64,000 nucleotides of DNA, from the NCBI RefSeq assembly GCF_003369915.1, contig NC_046673.1, positions 19,893,718 through 19,957,717 on the forward strand, in the 5' to 3' direction. Position numbers and translations under genes: made by a program. The notes beneath the pieces were generated by a model that was given only the letters and a program-made list of their open reading frames with translations, was not told the DNA's origin and ran no database searches. This DNA comes from Drosophila miranda. Lineage: Eukaryota > Arthropoda > Insecta > Diptera > Drosophilidae. Shown piece by piece: positions 45,024 to 59,366 of this stretch (position 1 is its first letter; each line of letters begins with the position of its first letter).

Positions 45024-45500
45024 TCAGTTTTCGTTGCCTGTCTGACTTCCTGTATCCATCTTTATCTCCATAGAGCTCTCGGCCGTTGCACGCTGATTAC
45101 GCTGACGATGCCAACGCTTGTGCTGTGCGTAGCCCGCCGCCTGGGCATAGGATTTGTCGCATTGTGAGCACTTGAACCGCTTCCCCTGCCCATGGAGTGG
45201 CCGGTGATGGTAGAGAGCGCGCGCACTCAGAAATCCAACATTACAATCCTTGCACATGTGACGACTGCGTCGCTGTTTCACGTCCAGATGCAGCTCCCGG
45301 TGCGTGTTCAGTTGATAGCGGGCTGCAAATTTTGCCTGGCACGTGTCACAGCTGAAGGGCTTTTCGCCGGTGTGTCGCCGCTTGTGGACCATCAGATTGC
45401 CGCGAATGCGCGTCCTGTAGCCGCAGTATTCGCACATATGCCGCAGGAGGTCTCTTGTCTCCTTCTTGGGTCTCGTCTTTGCCGTCATCTTACCGACCAT
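45024..45500 (-). CDS. short C2H2 zinc-finger protein, four fingers (truncated paralogue)
   Basis: A 158-aa open frame from ATG 45500. It has four C2H2 fingers: CEYCGYRTRIRGNLMVHKRRH, CDTCQAKFAARYQLNTH…, CKDCNVGFLSARALYHH… and CSQCDKSYAQAAGYAQH…. These correspond to the last four fingers of the neighbouring genes on each side, but the N-terminal module and the first fingers are missing. The frame is open about 60 nt upstream of 45500 to a TAA with no further ATG, so either a 5' exon is missed (none found) or the gene is a 5'-truncated duplicate. All four fingers keep their Cys and His residues, so the frame is probably under constraint. Confidence 0.65.
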   Translation of the reverse strand: MVGKMTAKTRPKKETRDLLRHMCEYCGYRTRIRGNLMVHKRRHTGEKPFSCDTCQAKFAARYQLNTHRELHLDVKQRRSRHMCKDCNVGFLSARALYHHRPLHGQGKRFKCSQCDKSYAQAAGYAQHKRWHRQRNQRATAESSMEIKMDTGSQTGNEN

Positions 45501-46070
45501 TGCCACGCTGCGTTTAGCGTATGGGCATGCCAAGTGCTGGCTGCCGCTAATCGCTGGCACTATGTTTAGCCGCGCTCCTTACCCATTTGGCATTTGCCGC
45601 TCGCTCGCTCGCTCGATTAATTGTTTGTCAAAAGCAAATTGTCTAAATTTAAATTCGGCCATTGCCGTGCGCGCACACACAGAAGCGGCATCAACTTCAA
45701 AACACACACCATTCAGGTGCAACCTCCGCAATGCGCACAAAGTACAGTGGTAGCAGGTGGCCCGGCACAGGAATTGTTACGAATTAAATTATAGTACAGT
45801 AGGTACATATATTTTTATCAATATAAAAAATGTTAAAAGCAGTTACGGAAATCGTCAAATAAACACCAGTGGAGTGTCGTGTAGAACTAAACTAAAACTA
45901 AATTTTAAAAGAGTGGCTGCATGGCTATAGACTATGCCTGAGTTCTTAAACGTAGTCGGAAATTGTACAATAAAAGGTCGTAAATGATTTGGAAGATATA
46001 TAAAGTGTGTAACTTAATCCCATATCCATCCGATCGTCAGCTCTCTATATTTATCTCTTTCCCGTTCGCT
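45501..46070. other. intergenic between zinc-finger genes
   Basis: It contains a GCTCGCTC repeat near 45600. I searched for the missing 5' half of the downstream short zinc-finger gene and saw no recognisable fingers or Cys module. Confidence 0.45.
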
Positions 46071-47480
46071 CTACGATCCACCATTGAGCTCCTCGCTGCG
46101 ATGCTTGCGCATATGACCAGCCAATCCGGCCGCCTGGGCATAGGCATTTCCGCACAGCTTGCAGACGAACTGCTTTGTATCCGAGTGCAGGAACTTGTGA
46201 TGGTACAGTCCCTTCTGGCGGGAGAAGGTGGCATTGCAGACATTGCACACATACGGCCGATCTGTCGAGTGCATGGCCATATGCTCACGCAGGCCCGAAT
46301 GAGATGGGAATCGCTTGTCGCACACCTTACACCCAAACGGACGTTCGCCCGTGTGACTGCGGATGTGAACGCGCAACGTCTCCTTGTTGCGGCAGCTGTA
46401 GCCGCAGTTCTCACAAATGAAGTTCTTCTCGTCCGTGTGGACCTTGGAGTGATTGCGCAAGTGGCGCTTGGTGAAGAAGGTCTTTCCGCAGCCAGGATGC
46501 AAACACAGCACGTTCCGTTCGCTGTTGTGCCTTAGCTGATGGCGCTTGAGCTCGTGCCGCGTTTTGTAGCGCCGTTTGCAGATCGCGCACGCTGGTCCGC
46601 CGTGTACCTTCAGCATGTGCTCGTCGAGCAGACGCAGGCGCGGCAGCTCTGTATCGCATTCCACGCAAGTGAACGAAGGGGATGCGGCCGAGATCGCTGC
46701 CTGGCGTCTGATCTTATGGTACCGGTTCATATGAACCACCAACGTTATCTTTGTGAAGAATGTTTCATCACATTTCTCGCACTTGTACACCGGCTGAGGC
46801 CTCGAATCAAGTATCTGGCACATCCCGTAGTCTGCTTCCACCTCGGGATCCACGGGCTTGTGCTGGCGGGCCATGTGCCGATCCAAAGTTTTCTGCTCCT
46901 GATAGGTCTTGTCACAGTGCGGGCAGGAATGTGGTTTCTTGGTCGTCGACTCTTCGGGATTGTCCAGATCTAGATCTATATCCATATCCAGGTCGATTGT
47001 ACAGTCGTCGCCCTCTGGGTCAGACTCCTCCTTGTAGTCCACTTTGGCAGAGCGCATTTGGCGCGAAGAGTCGATTGTGGTTGCATTTGAATTATCCCAT
47101 TTCAGAATGACCCTGACGGGATCGGGATCATTGTTCTCCTCATCCGTCAGAAATTCATACTCACTGTCACTGCCCAGGTCATCTTCATCATTATCATGTT
47201 CGATTTTGTGCCACGCAAAGGTGTTTACTTGTGGCTCAGTGGGAACTGGCGAGGCCTCCGACGGTTCTTTCTCGACCTTGAACTCCTCCAGCTTTGTCCT
47301 GAGCAGGCCGTTCTCAAAGTGGACGTTCTGGACGTGCAGCAGAAAGTCATTAAACGCAAAGCTCTTCATTTCACAAAAGGCACAATCGATGCGAAAACTG
47401 TCCAGGCTCTGGAAGTAGATCTCGCCGCACTTGGCATTGGCCATGCCGGCGTAGGTGTCCGCTTTGAGGCTCTTTAGCAT
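46071..47480 (-). CDS. C2H2 zinc-finger protein, nine fingers, N-terminal Cys module
   Basis: A 469-aa single-exon protein starting at ATG 47480 (MLKSLKADTYAG). The N-terminal module (KCGEIYFQS, CAFCEMKSFAFNDFLLHVQNVH, about residues 17-53) is the best preserved of the three in the window. An acidic linker (about 90-200) follows, then nine C2H2 fingers from CPHCDKTYQEQ to CKLCGNAYAQAAGLAGHMRKH. The last fingers match the paralogues at 43.5-45.5 kb. Likely a sequence-specific DNA-binding regulator; target unknown. The 5' end faces alpha-PheRS across about 690 bp that contain a Motif 1 element. Confidence 0.88.
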   Translation of the reverse strand: MLKSLKADTYAGMANAKCGEIYFQSLDSFRIDCAFCEMKSFAFNDFLLHVQNVHFENGLLRTKLEEFKVEKEPSEASPVPTEPQVNTFAWHKIEHDNDEDDLGSDSEYEFLTDEENNDPDPVRVILKWDNSNATTIDSSRQMRSAKVDYKEESDPEGDDCTIDLDMDIDLDLDNPEESTTKKPHSCPHCDKTYQEQKTLDRHMARQHKPVDPEVEADYGMCQILDSRPQPVYKCEKCDETFFTKITLVVHMNRYHKIRRQAAISAASPSFTCVECDTELPRLRLLDEHMLKVHGGPACAICKRRYKTRHELKRHQLRHNSERNVLCLHPGCGKTFFTKRHLRNHSKVHTDEKNFICENCGYSCRNKETLRVHIRSHTGERPFGCKVCDKRFPSHSGLREHMAMHSTDRPYVCNVCNATFSRQKGLYHHKFLHSDTKQFVCKLCGNAYAQAAGLAGHMRKHRSEELNGGS

Positions 47481-47668
47481 GGTGGTTGGATCGTTCGTCC
47501 TCCGATATGCAAATTTGTTATTAGTTAGACGGGACGATCCCCTTTCCTTTTTTTTTTCTTTTAAAATTGTGTGTTTGAGAAACAACGCGAACGCTTCTTT
47601 TCTTGATGCTATGCCAGAACAGCTGATTTCTACCTCACAGTGTTTTGCAACACTTTTATTGCCGCGGA

Positions 47669-47681
47669 CTGGTCACACTGG
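47669..47681 (+). promoter_or_regulatory. Motif 1 core promoter element
   Basis: CTGGTCACACTGG matches the Drosophila Motif 1 consensus YGGTCACACTR, which is bound by M1BP at constitutive promoters. It lies between the divergent zinc-finger gene (start 47480) and alpha-PheRS (start 48169), closer to the former. Confidence 0.7.
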
Positions 47682-47719
47682 TTACCGCGGTTACTGGTTA
47701 CATTTTCAAGCTGTCCTGT

Positions 47720-47880
47720 TGTTTCGAATGTAGAAGATTTTAGGGCACCATTCGCAAGGCCATCTTCGCTCCTCCACGTGCTTCGTCTCTTGGTTCTGCA
47801 GGGCACTGCGATTGGAAAATAGCTTGCCATACATGTCGCACTGGTGCGGTTTCCGACCATAGGGGATGCTCAGATGCGTT
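47720..47880 (-). pseudogene. zinc-finger gene relic
   Basis: The minus strand reads GRKPHQCDMYGKLFSNRSAL, then ETKHVEERRWPCEWCPKIFY. This has the spacing of one and a half C2H2 fingers, but the second Cys of the first finger is Tyr (MYGK) and its first His is Gln. There is no start codon or finger 5' of it. It is a fragment of a former zinc-finger gene left inside the promoter interval of the present ones. Confidence 0.6.
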
Positions 47881-48168
47881 TTATGGAAAATTTATATTAA
47901 CTGCAATGTATTTTGGCACATTTTGTGCTGAAAAGGGAAAGAGAAAAAAAATGCATTCCAGAAATTTAAAATATTGCTAGAATTTGCGGCTGTAAGCACC
48001 GCACGATCAGCTGATTGATGCGGACAGTTTTGGTCATACCGTAGCTAAGCGCACGCTTGCCAGCACTGTCGGCTTTCTTCCTCTTCCTGCGTGGCAACAC
48101 GAGATTTAGGAGATTTTGTGTGCATTTATCATAACTTCATTACCGGCCTGCGAATTGATAGTGGCAAG

Positions 48169-49665
48169 ATGAGTACCGAACTCACGGAACGTATTCTTCA
48201 GCATCTTGATAACACCGACAAGGTGGACACTCTGGACCTGGCCTCTCTCTTCGACATCGATCACCAGAAAATTGTCGGTGCACTGAAAAGCATCCAGGCG
48301 CATGGTGACCTGGTCAATGCCACGACAGTCACACACAAGTCCCTGGAGCTCACCGAAGAGGGTCGTCATGTGGCCCTATGTGGCAGCCATGAGGCTGTCA
48401 TATTTGCAAATGTCCCAGAGGGTGGAATCGAGCAGCGTGTGCTCCTACTAGTCAATGGCAATCCCAATGCCAAGGTTGGCTTCAGCAAGGCCATGGCCCA
48501 CGGCTGGATACTGGTGGACAAGAGCGAGAAGCCGCCGTTGGTCAAGCGCAAAGTGGAAAAGATTGTGGATACCGTCAAGGAGTTGCTGAATCAGGTGGCA
48601 CAAGGAAAGACCGACCTGCCGGCCAATGAGGTGGCCGACTTCAAGAAGCGCAAGCTGCTGCAGGAGACCACCATCAAGAGCTTTGTCCTGACCAAGGGGC
48701 CAGAGTTCGCGACCACGCTCACCAAACTGGAGACTGATCTTACCGTAGAGATGCTTACGAACGGCCTGTGGCAGCAGCTAAAGTTCAAGTCGTACAACTT
48801 TGATGCCTTGGGGGCACCGCCGACCCGTGGCCATCTGCATCCGCTGCTGAAGGTGCGTACCGAGTTCCGACAGATATTCCTGGAGATGGGCTTCTCCGAA
48901 ATGCCCACCAACAACTATGTGGAGTCTTCGTTCTGGAACTTTGACGCCCTGTTCCAGCCGCAGCAGCATCCGGCTCGCGATGCCCACGACACCTTCTTCA
49001 TCAACCATCCGGCCAGGAGCCACAAGTTCCCCCAGGAATACTTGGAACGCGTGAAGAGCGTCCACTCCAAGGGCGGCTACGGCTCCATTGGCTATGGCTA
49101 TGACTGGAAGCTGGAGGATGCACAAAAGAACCTTCTGCGCACCCACACAACGGCCGTAAGTGCTCGCATGCTGTTCAAGCTAGCCAACCAGGAGGGTGGC
49201 TTTAAGCCGGCCAAATATTTCAGCATCGACAAGGTGTTCCGCAACGAAACCCTGGACGCCACCCACTTGGCCGAGTTCCATCAGGTTGAGGGCGTCATCG
49301 CTGATGTGGGCCTCACGTTGGGCGATTTGATTGGTACGCTGTACGAGTTCTTCCGCAAGTTGGGCATCACTCAACTGGAGTTCAAGCCGGCCTACAATCC
49401 TTATACCGAGCCGAGCATGGAGATTTTCTGCTACCATCCGGGTCTGGCCAAATGGATCGAAGTGGGCAACTCGGGCGTCTTCAGGCCGGAGATGCTGCTG
49501 CCCATGGGTCTGCCGGAGAATGTTAATGTGATTGCCTGGGGCCTGTCGCTGGAACGACCCACCATGATCAAGTATGGCATTAACAATATTCGCGATTTAG
49601 TTGGACCCAAGGTCGACCTAAAAATGGTGGAGGAGGGACCTATTTGCCGGTTGGATGTTACATAG
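48169..49665 (+). CDS. alpha-PheRS: phenylalanyl-tRNA synthetase, alpha subunit (cytoplasmic)
   Basis: A 498-aa class II synthetase subunit that charges tRNA-Phe as an alpha2-beta2 tetramer in the cytosol. The N-terminal winged-helix tRNA-binding part occupies about residues 1-180. Class II motif 1 is around [20 protein letters not shown], motif 2 around [20 protein letters not shown] and motif 3 around [14 protein letters not shown] near the end. ATG 48169 ([10 protein letters not shown]) is chosen over the upstream in-frame ATG at 48091 because homologues begin here and the upstream codons are not protein-like. Poly(A) signal AATAAA at 49750-49755. Confidence 0.95.
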   Translation: MSTELTERILQHLDNTDKVDTLDLASLFDIDHQKIVGALKSIQAHGDLVNATTVTHKSLELTEEGRHVALCGSHEAVIFANVPEGGIEQRVLLLVNGNPNAKVGFSKAMAHGWILVDKSEKPPLVKRKVEKIVDTVKELLNQVAQGKTDLPANEVADFKKRKLLQETTIKSFVLTKGPEFATTLTKLETDLTVEMLTNGLWQQLKFKSYNFDALGAPPTRGHLHPLLKVRTEFRQIFLEMGFSEMPTNNYVESSFWNFDALFQPQQHPARDAHDTFFINHPARSHKFPQEYLERVKSVHSKGGYGSIGYGYDWKLEDAQKNLLRTHTTAVSARMLFKLANQEGGFKPAKYFSIDKVFRNETLDATHLAEFHQVEGVIADVGLTLGDLIGTLYEFFRKLGITQLEFKPAYNPYTEPSMEIFCYHPGLAKWIEVGNSGVFRPEMLLPMGLPENVNVIAWGLSLERPTMIKYGINNIRDLVGPKVDLKMVEEGPICRLDVT

Positions 49666-49980
49666 AATTTAAGCAAGAAAAAACTGCGATCAAATTGCAT
49701 TTTATTCACAAATGTTCCAGAAATAATACATATTTATACGAAAAATGAAAATAAACAATCGCTGAAACCGAATTTGCAGCGCGTTTTTTGAATCTCTGAA
49801 ACGTTGTTCAACACTAACTGCAGGTATCGGAAGTATTTTCTGTGTTACTGGGGTATATTCCAATACAACCCTGCTCACAAGCCCAAGCAAACGTCACAAG
49901 AAAACCAAAACCATAACAAAACATATTGCAAAGAAATTTTTCGGTCCCGTTGGCTCTGTCACACAAACACTGGGCTTGAA

Positions 49981-50919
49981 ATGGAGAGCAATCAAAAGCC
50001 GAGTCATCACCAGGCGATTCAACAAAAGCTCGGCCTCCAAAATGATTTGGAGTCAACAAAATTGAACACATCCGTATTCAAACTGGTCATACCCCAGCTG
50101 AAGATACCGCAGCTGAACAAAGGCAACCCAACGCCCATCGATCTTGCTGCACAGGAGAAGGAGCGTCAGGCAGTGGATGCCCGTAATAAGCTCCTCCTCA
50201 ATGAAATGAAGCGGCGTCGTCAAATATCCGAAGGTGAAAAGACGGCAGGCCAGCCATTTTCTGGATTTGTGATACCACAGCTCTGCGTTGCACCAGGAGA
50301 GCCGTCGGCGGATGCGGCCAAACTAAATATTCCATTGCTGAACAAGCTCCTCAGTCAGAACATGAGCAGCGGGCCGCTGCCCAAACTGGAGCGCGCTGTG
50401 GATCGGCTGCACATATCGGGTGGCGACGGGGGCGACACAGTCCCGCCCCTGCATCCTGTGCCAACAGCCGCGCCCCTCATTGACTTGACCACAGCCGTGA
50501 TAAAAGGCAACCAAAATGCGCCGCCCAAGGAATATGCAAGCAAAGCTCGACTTAAGCGAGCGCAAAACAAGCACAGATTTGATATACCATTTATTGCCTA
50601 CGATCCGGTGAAGCGGTTTGCCCCCTCGATATGCTTGTTGACGGACGACAAATGCTCAATGAGCGTCGATGGTAGCGATTTGCTGGCTCCAGAGCATCAC
50701 AGTGTCATTGGGAGTTTGCTGGATGCCGTGGTAGGTTACCCGGAGCCACGGAAGCCACAGGTTAAATACGCCATTTCGCTACTGGAGCAACAGCACCTGA
50801 AAATGTGTCGGCGAGAGGACTATGGCAGTAATGTGAAACGATTTCGGTTTGATACCCCGTCGCCTGATGAGGTAGTCAAACAGGCCCTGCAGAAAACGTG
50901 GCGCTCTTCAAAAACTTAA
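49981..50919 (+). CDS. unnamed 312-aa protein with repeated IPQL motifs and an Hbs1-like motif
   Basis: I do not recognise this gene with certainty. The first ATG is 49981; the frame is open upstream without another. The N-terminal third carries short repeats: FKLVIPQLKIPQL (about residues 35-47), FVIPQL (about 97-102) and LNIPLLNKLL (about 118-127), separated by a basic, Gln/Asn-rich helix. The C-terminus has FRFDTPSPDEVVKQALQK. This resembles the 'TPSPDDxV' segment that I recall from the N-terminal region of the ribosome-rescue GTPase Hbs1, shared with its Ski7-like short form. There is no GTPase domain. A free-standing Ski7-like adaptor between exosome and Ski complex is a hypothesis. It begins about 315 bp after the alpha-PheRS stop. 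Confidence 0.6.
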   Translation: MESNQKPSHHQAIQQKLGLQNDLESTKLNTSVFKLVIPQLKIPQLNKGNPTPIDLAAQEKERQAVDARNKLLLNEMKRRRQISEGEKTAGQPFSGFVIPQLCVAPGEPSADAAKLNIPLLNKLLSQNMSSGPLPKLERAVDRLHISGGDGGDTVPPLHPVPTAAPLIDLTTAVIKGNQNAPPKEYASKARLKRAQNKHRFDIPFIAYDPVKRFAPSICLLTDDKCSMSVDGSDLLAPEHHSVIGSLLDAVVGYPEPRKPQVKYAISLLEQQHLKMCRREDYGSNVKRFRFDTPSPDEVVKQALQKTWRSSKT

Positions 50920-54937
<4,018 letters not shown>

Positions 54938-56984
54938 GCAGCCACCAAATAACACACAAATGTAGGGCGGCCCCTCGTTCCCATTCCGGAATTCCAGAAT
55001 TCCAGAATCTACATGGCATTGCATACTTTTGCGAGTGAAGGGAAATGGCGAATCGGGAATCGGGAAACGGGAATCGAGAGGCAGAGCAGCAGAGCACATA
55101 AGAAATAAGTTTTCAGGCATACAAAAAGTTATGAAAAGAGCCAAAAGTAGATGCAGTCACAGATGCGTATGTGTATCCCATACACAAAGAGAACAACCAC
55201 TCACACATACATGCTATATATAACAGATATACAGATGCACATATATGGTATGGTATGGTAGAAACGCATATACATATATGAGAGGACATTTTTAGGTCTA
55301 TACTGTGTAGGTGGAAACGTGAGAGAGGTTGCAGTGTTTTTTCGATAAGTTAATAATAATCCAGGCAGCTTCGGGATAAAAATGTTTCTTTTTTTTTCGA
55401 GATACATATATTTTATGATACACAAAAAGCAGGATACAAGAGTACGGACCCCCCCCCCACCCACCTGTGTGTGGGGGGAGGGGGGGCAGCGCTGGAAGCG
55501 ACAGTCAAAATTCTTTGTGAAAGAAGCAAAACAACAAACATACATATAAATGGGTGAGGCAGGACCAGAGAAAGAGAAAGTAGAACAGAAAACAAAAAAC
55601 AAAAACACAAAAAAGAACACAAACTGGGATTTATCAAGCTGGAAGCTTACACACAAAATAGTACAGAAAACAGGCCCCACACGCTACATATTGTACATAA
55701 GAAGAGCGCACCCGAAGAGGGAGCAGGAAGGCAGGAACAAATTTATACACAGGATAATCGGTTAAACAATGGAGGGGGAGGAGACCTGTTGCCATTCGGA
55801 TTGTGGAAAATTGGGATACAAAATGTCATATTTGATGGTTGTTAAACGTTTCGATTGTATGTGTGTGTGTGTTGAGGAAACTCTTTAACGAATCAAACAA
55901 ACAAATTAAAGCAAACCCCTTTTGTTAGTCGTAGATTATCCCCATACATATGTATATGCAAAGCACTTGCCCCAACAAAATGAGCGAACCACAAACAACC
56001 AGAGCCAGAGCCATCCCATCAAGTAACCAAATGGGAAACCCAACCTCACCTCACCTCACCTCTCCGCTACTCGTAGCATGGGAGATAAAGCTCTCCCATA
56101 CAATTTCAAAACTGCATTTATTCTGTAAGGAATGGAACCATAGCTCAAATGTCAATTACAATTACACTCGCTCGTCTCGTGATGGATGTGTGTGCTCAGA
56201 AATGCAATATACTCGTATACCACACGTGCATGGACTGTTGGACTGTTGAACGCGGCTCAGATTTTGCTGGTGGCAAGTGTACGCTCCTTCTTGGGTTATA
56301 GCTTTTAAGTCGTCTTCTATAACATGTAATTAGATTTAGCTTGTCTAGACCTCTTAACGTGGACATTCGCAGAGCCCCGAACCCAGTTTTAGATGTAAGT
56401 TTTTTTTATTATTTGTTTGTTTTTTTTTTTTTATATATCATTCAACCAAAAATATTTGTATGCGAGTGGCTTCTATTTTTCTGTTTTGTTTTCTGTTTGT
56501 TTTTTGTTTGTCATCTTTTGATCGCTCAAGTGATTCGATTCGGGGAACATCAGCCGAATAAATGAGAATCGCCGCGGAAACACCTTAACGATTATTATTT
56601 AAGCTAAACGAATCGCTTGTTTTTATATATTGTATGTACACTCTTGCTAGATCAGATCCCAGACCCACAAGAATCCTGTAATGTAATTTAATCTATAAGT
56701 TATGCTTACACACATCACACACAGAGATCAACAACAGAGAGCCCCTAAAACAGTCAGATCAACGTGAGGAGAATACCCACACCGTACATAAATATATATA
56801 TATAAAACGTATAAATACAAGAATATATATATATACATATATCTAATATACAAAACATACAGATAAAGACAAACATATGGAACGTATATTTAAATAAACA
56901 CTTACATCAATTAAAACAAACAAGAAGCTAGACCCAAAGGCAAAGGCAAAGGCAAACAATCAGAAGTGGACCCTCAATCGTGTC
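54938..56984. other. convergent 3' region of Smox and a zinc-finger gene
   Basis: AT-rich, with a C/G homopolymer pair (55450-55487), GGTAT repeat (55246-55262), T runs near 56400-56432 and TATATA runs near 56790-56840. Possible Smox poly(A) signals AATAAA occur near 56557, with others nearer 56893. No gene supported. Confidence 0.5.
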
Positions 56985-58056
56985 TCAGCGCTCGTGTATT
57001 TTCAAATGCTGTTTGTAATTGGATTTCCTGAGGAATCGGGCCGGGCACTGGGTGCACGCGTACGGCCGATACTGGGTGTGGGCGATCTGGTGATGCTTCA
57101 ACTCCGACGAGCTGAAGAAGCGCTTTCCGCATTCCGGCTGCGGGCAGGGAAAGTCACGCTGGTTGTAGTGCCGCTTCATGTGCGTGTTCAGGTAGCACTG
57201 ATCTGTGAGCACCCGGCCGCAGATGGTGCAGGTGTAGCACAGTGAGGAAGTGGACGTGGCTGTGGCTGTGGTCGTCTCTGGCTGCTCCTGCTCGGCATCC
57301 GATTGAACTGGAGCCGCATGCTGCAGCTTGGTGTGGATGCGGCGCGCATGAATTGAGTGAAAGGTCAGATCACACTCCTCGACGGAACACGAATACGGCT
57401 TCTCGCCAGTGTGGAGGCGACGATGGACGGCCAGGTAGTTGGCAAAGCGAAAGCCCTTGCCGCAGATGTCGCACTTGTGCGGCCGATCCGGCGTATGGGT
57501 GACATAGTGGATGCGCAGCTTGTTCAATTGCCGGAAACCCTTGCCGCAGCCATCGCACACGTGCGGCTTCTCGTCCGTGTGCGTCATCTTGTGTATGCGC
57601 AGGTTGTAGGCCTCCGAGAAGCGTCTGCCGCACACGTCGCAGACATGCGGTGCTCCCTGTTTGGCGGCCCGCTTCGGCTTGTTCTGCACTCGCGTGTTCG
57701 GGTGGTGGTGATTGCCTGTGGGATCCAGGGCCTGTGTGTGGCACGGTGTGGCGCGTGGTTAGTGTCTTGTGGCGCCTTAGTGGGGATTATTGTCAGGAAG
57801 AGCTCACCCCGTTCACCAGATCGATCAGGTCAAAGTCTGCCCCCGGCGACAGCATCATCAGCTCCATGTCTTCAGTGTCTTCGTCGCCCCTCAGATCGTC
57901 CAGCTGGCCAAACAGCTGCACATCCTCCAGGCAGACCGAGTAGTTGGCCTGCTCGTCCGCCTGCTGGCGGGCCAACACCGCCAGGGCGGTCATCTCCTGC
58001 TCGGCGGCGGCAATGGACACCAATTGGGTGGAAGGAATAATCGTGGGCTGTCCCAT
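56985..58056 (-). CDS. C2H2 zinc-finger protein, seven fingers
   Basis: Two exons, 58056-57808 and 57731-56985, with a 76-nt intron (GTGAGC…CACACAG) in phase 0, give 331 aa starting MGQPTIIPSTQL. The N-terminal 83 residues are helical and acidic (ALAVLARQQADEQ, DDLRGDEDTEDME) and could be an activation or interaction segment. Exon 2 begins ALDPTGNHHHP and carries seven C2H2 fingers from CDVCGRRFSEAYNL to CTQCPARFLRKSNY, several with TH-T-x-P linkers; two have the longer CxxxxC spacing (CSVEEC, CPQPEC). This protein lacks the Cys module of the 38-48 kb cluster and belongs to another subfamily. Function unknown. Confidence 0.85.
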
Positions 58057-59366
58057 TATGTTCGCTGCTCGACCCCTGTCCGTGTCCCCAAACGTTTGCG
58101 GTGTTGCGTGCGGCGACACCACACAAAAGTGCCGAACACGAAAAAAAAAAAAAAAAAACAAAAAAGAAACAGCGTTGATAAGATTACGCTTCTGTTTTAT
58201 GTGTACTAATATTACAACCGTTGGCCGTTGACCAGCAGGGAAGTCCGCCCCAACAACAGAAGCAACCTTCAGCGCTCGGATCAGATCGGATCGGATCGGC
58301 GCCTGTTAATTTTATCGAATGCTGCCCAATAAAACCCACCGATAAATGTTGTTTATTTGCACTTTAAACATTTCTGTTCGTTGGTTTTTTTTTTCGCTTC
58401 GATTTGCGTGTGGGGAGCGCCGTGCACTTTGAGCCAATTGGACAATCCACCGGCGGTCCGGCCCCGTAACAGCAGCGATCCCGCGACAGAACCAACATTT
58501 TATGGCAGGCCCAGGCACTACTTTATCATCGGCATGTTGGACAAGACGACGGCAGTGGGCTGATAATGGCACTGTGCAACAGCATTTTGGCCCCAAGCGA
58601 AAGAGAAAGGTAAAAGGTATGCTTACAGATCGATCGTTTCAATGGCGGAGCCGATTTTAATCATATTTGTTGGGACGCAAATACCTTCAGAAGCAAAAGA
58701 TCTAGTCTAGCTAAATGATATGGCCATGATTTGGATTTTATTTTCCCGAAATATGTAAATATAAAACAACAAAATATATATAAAGTGTAACAATTTGTTT
58801 GGATTTAGTTTTTTTGATTTCTATATTTTTCCTAGACGTAATTCGGCTTTGACCACCAGAAGGTATACAAAAGTATAGCTTGAATTATTTATTCAGATAT
58901 TGATGATTAAAATTGCCTAATTTTACCCCATCCCACGTAAATGGTATGTTGACTTGATCAAATATTGCGTTGAGTAGTGTAGAAATGCAGCTTTGAGCGA
59001 TTGCGTTGAGCCACAGCTAAGAGCGGGACGGCACGATGTCAAAGAGCGAAAAGAGGAAAGCACAAATTATAATTTATCGAGCGCCAGATCAAAAGTGCAA
59101 ATGAGAAATAATTTTGCGATTAGAAAAATCAAGCTCGAGCATCAAATTGGCAAATATTCGCCAATATACTCGGTAGGGTAGGGGGAGAGCTTTTAAAGTG
59201 CTCATGATCATGTAACGGTGAGCAAAGCTAGGAGATGGGTGGGGGATTATCAAAGCTTAATTTGGAGCCGAAAAGGGTATGGAAAGTACAATTGAAATTT
59301 ATCGGGCGCTTGTCGAAAATGGCATCAAAATTTCGTGATATGAGTGGAATATAGAAAAATTAAGGA
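58057..59366. other. intergenic region
   Basis: It begins with a poly-A/T run (58141-58159) in the leader of the zinc-finger gene and a GGATC repeat near 58278-58300. Two diverged copies of a segment with 'aatttatcg(a/g)gcgc' lie near 59070 and 59298. I see no gene. Confidence 0.45.
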
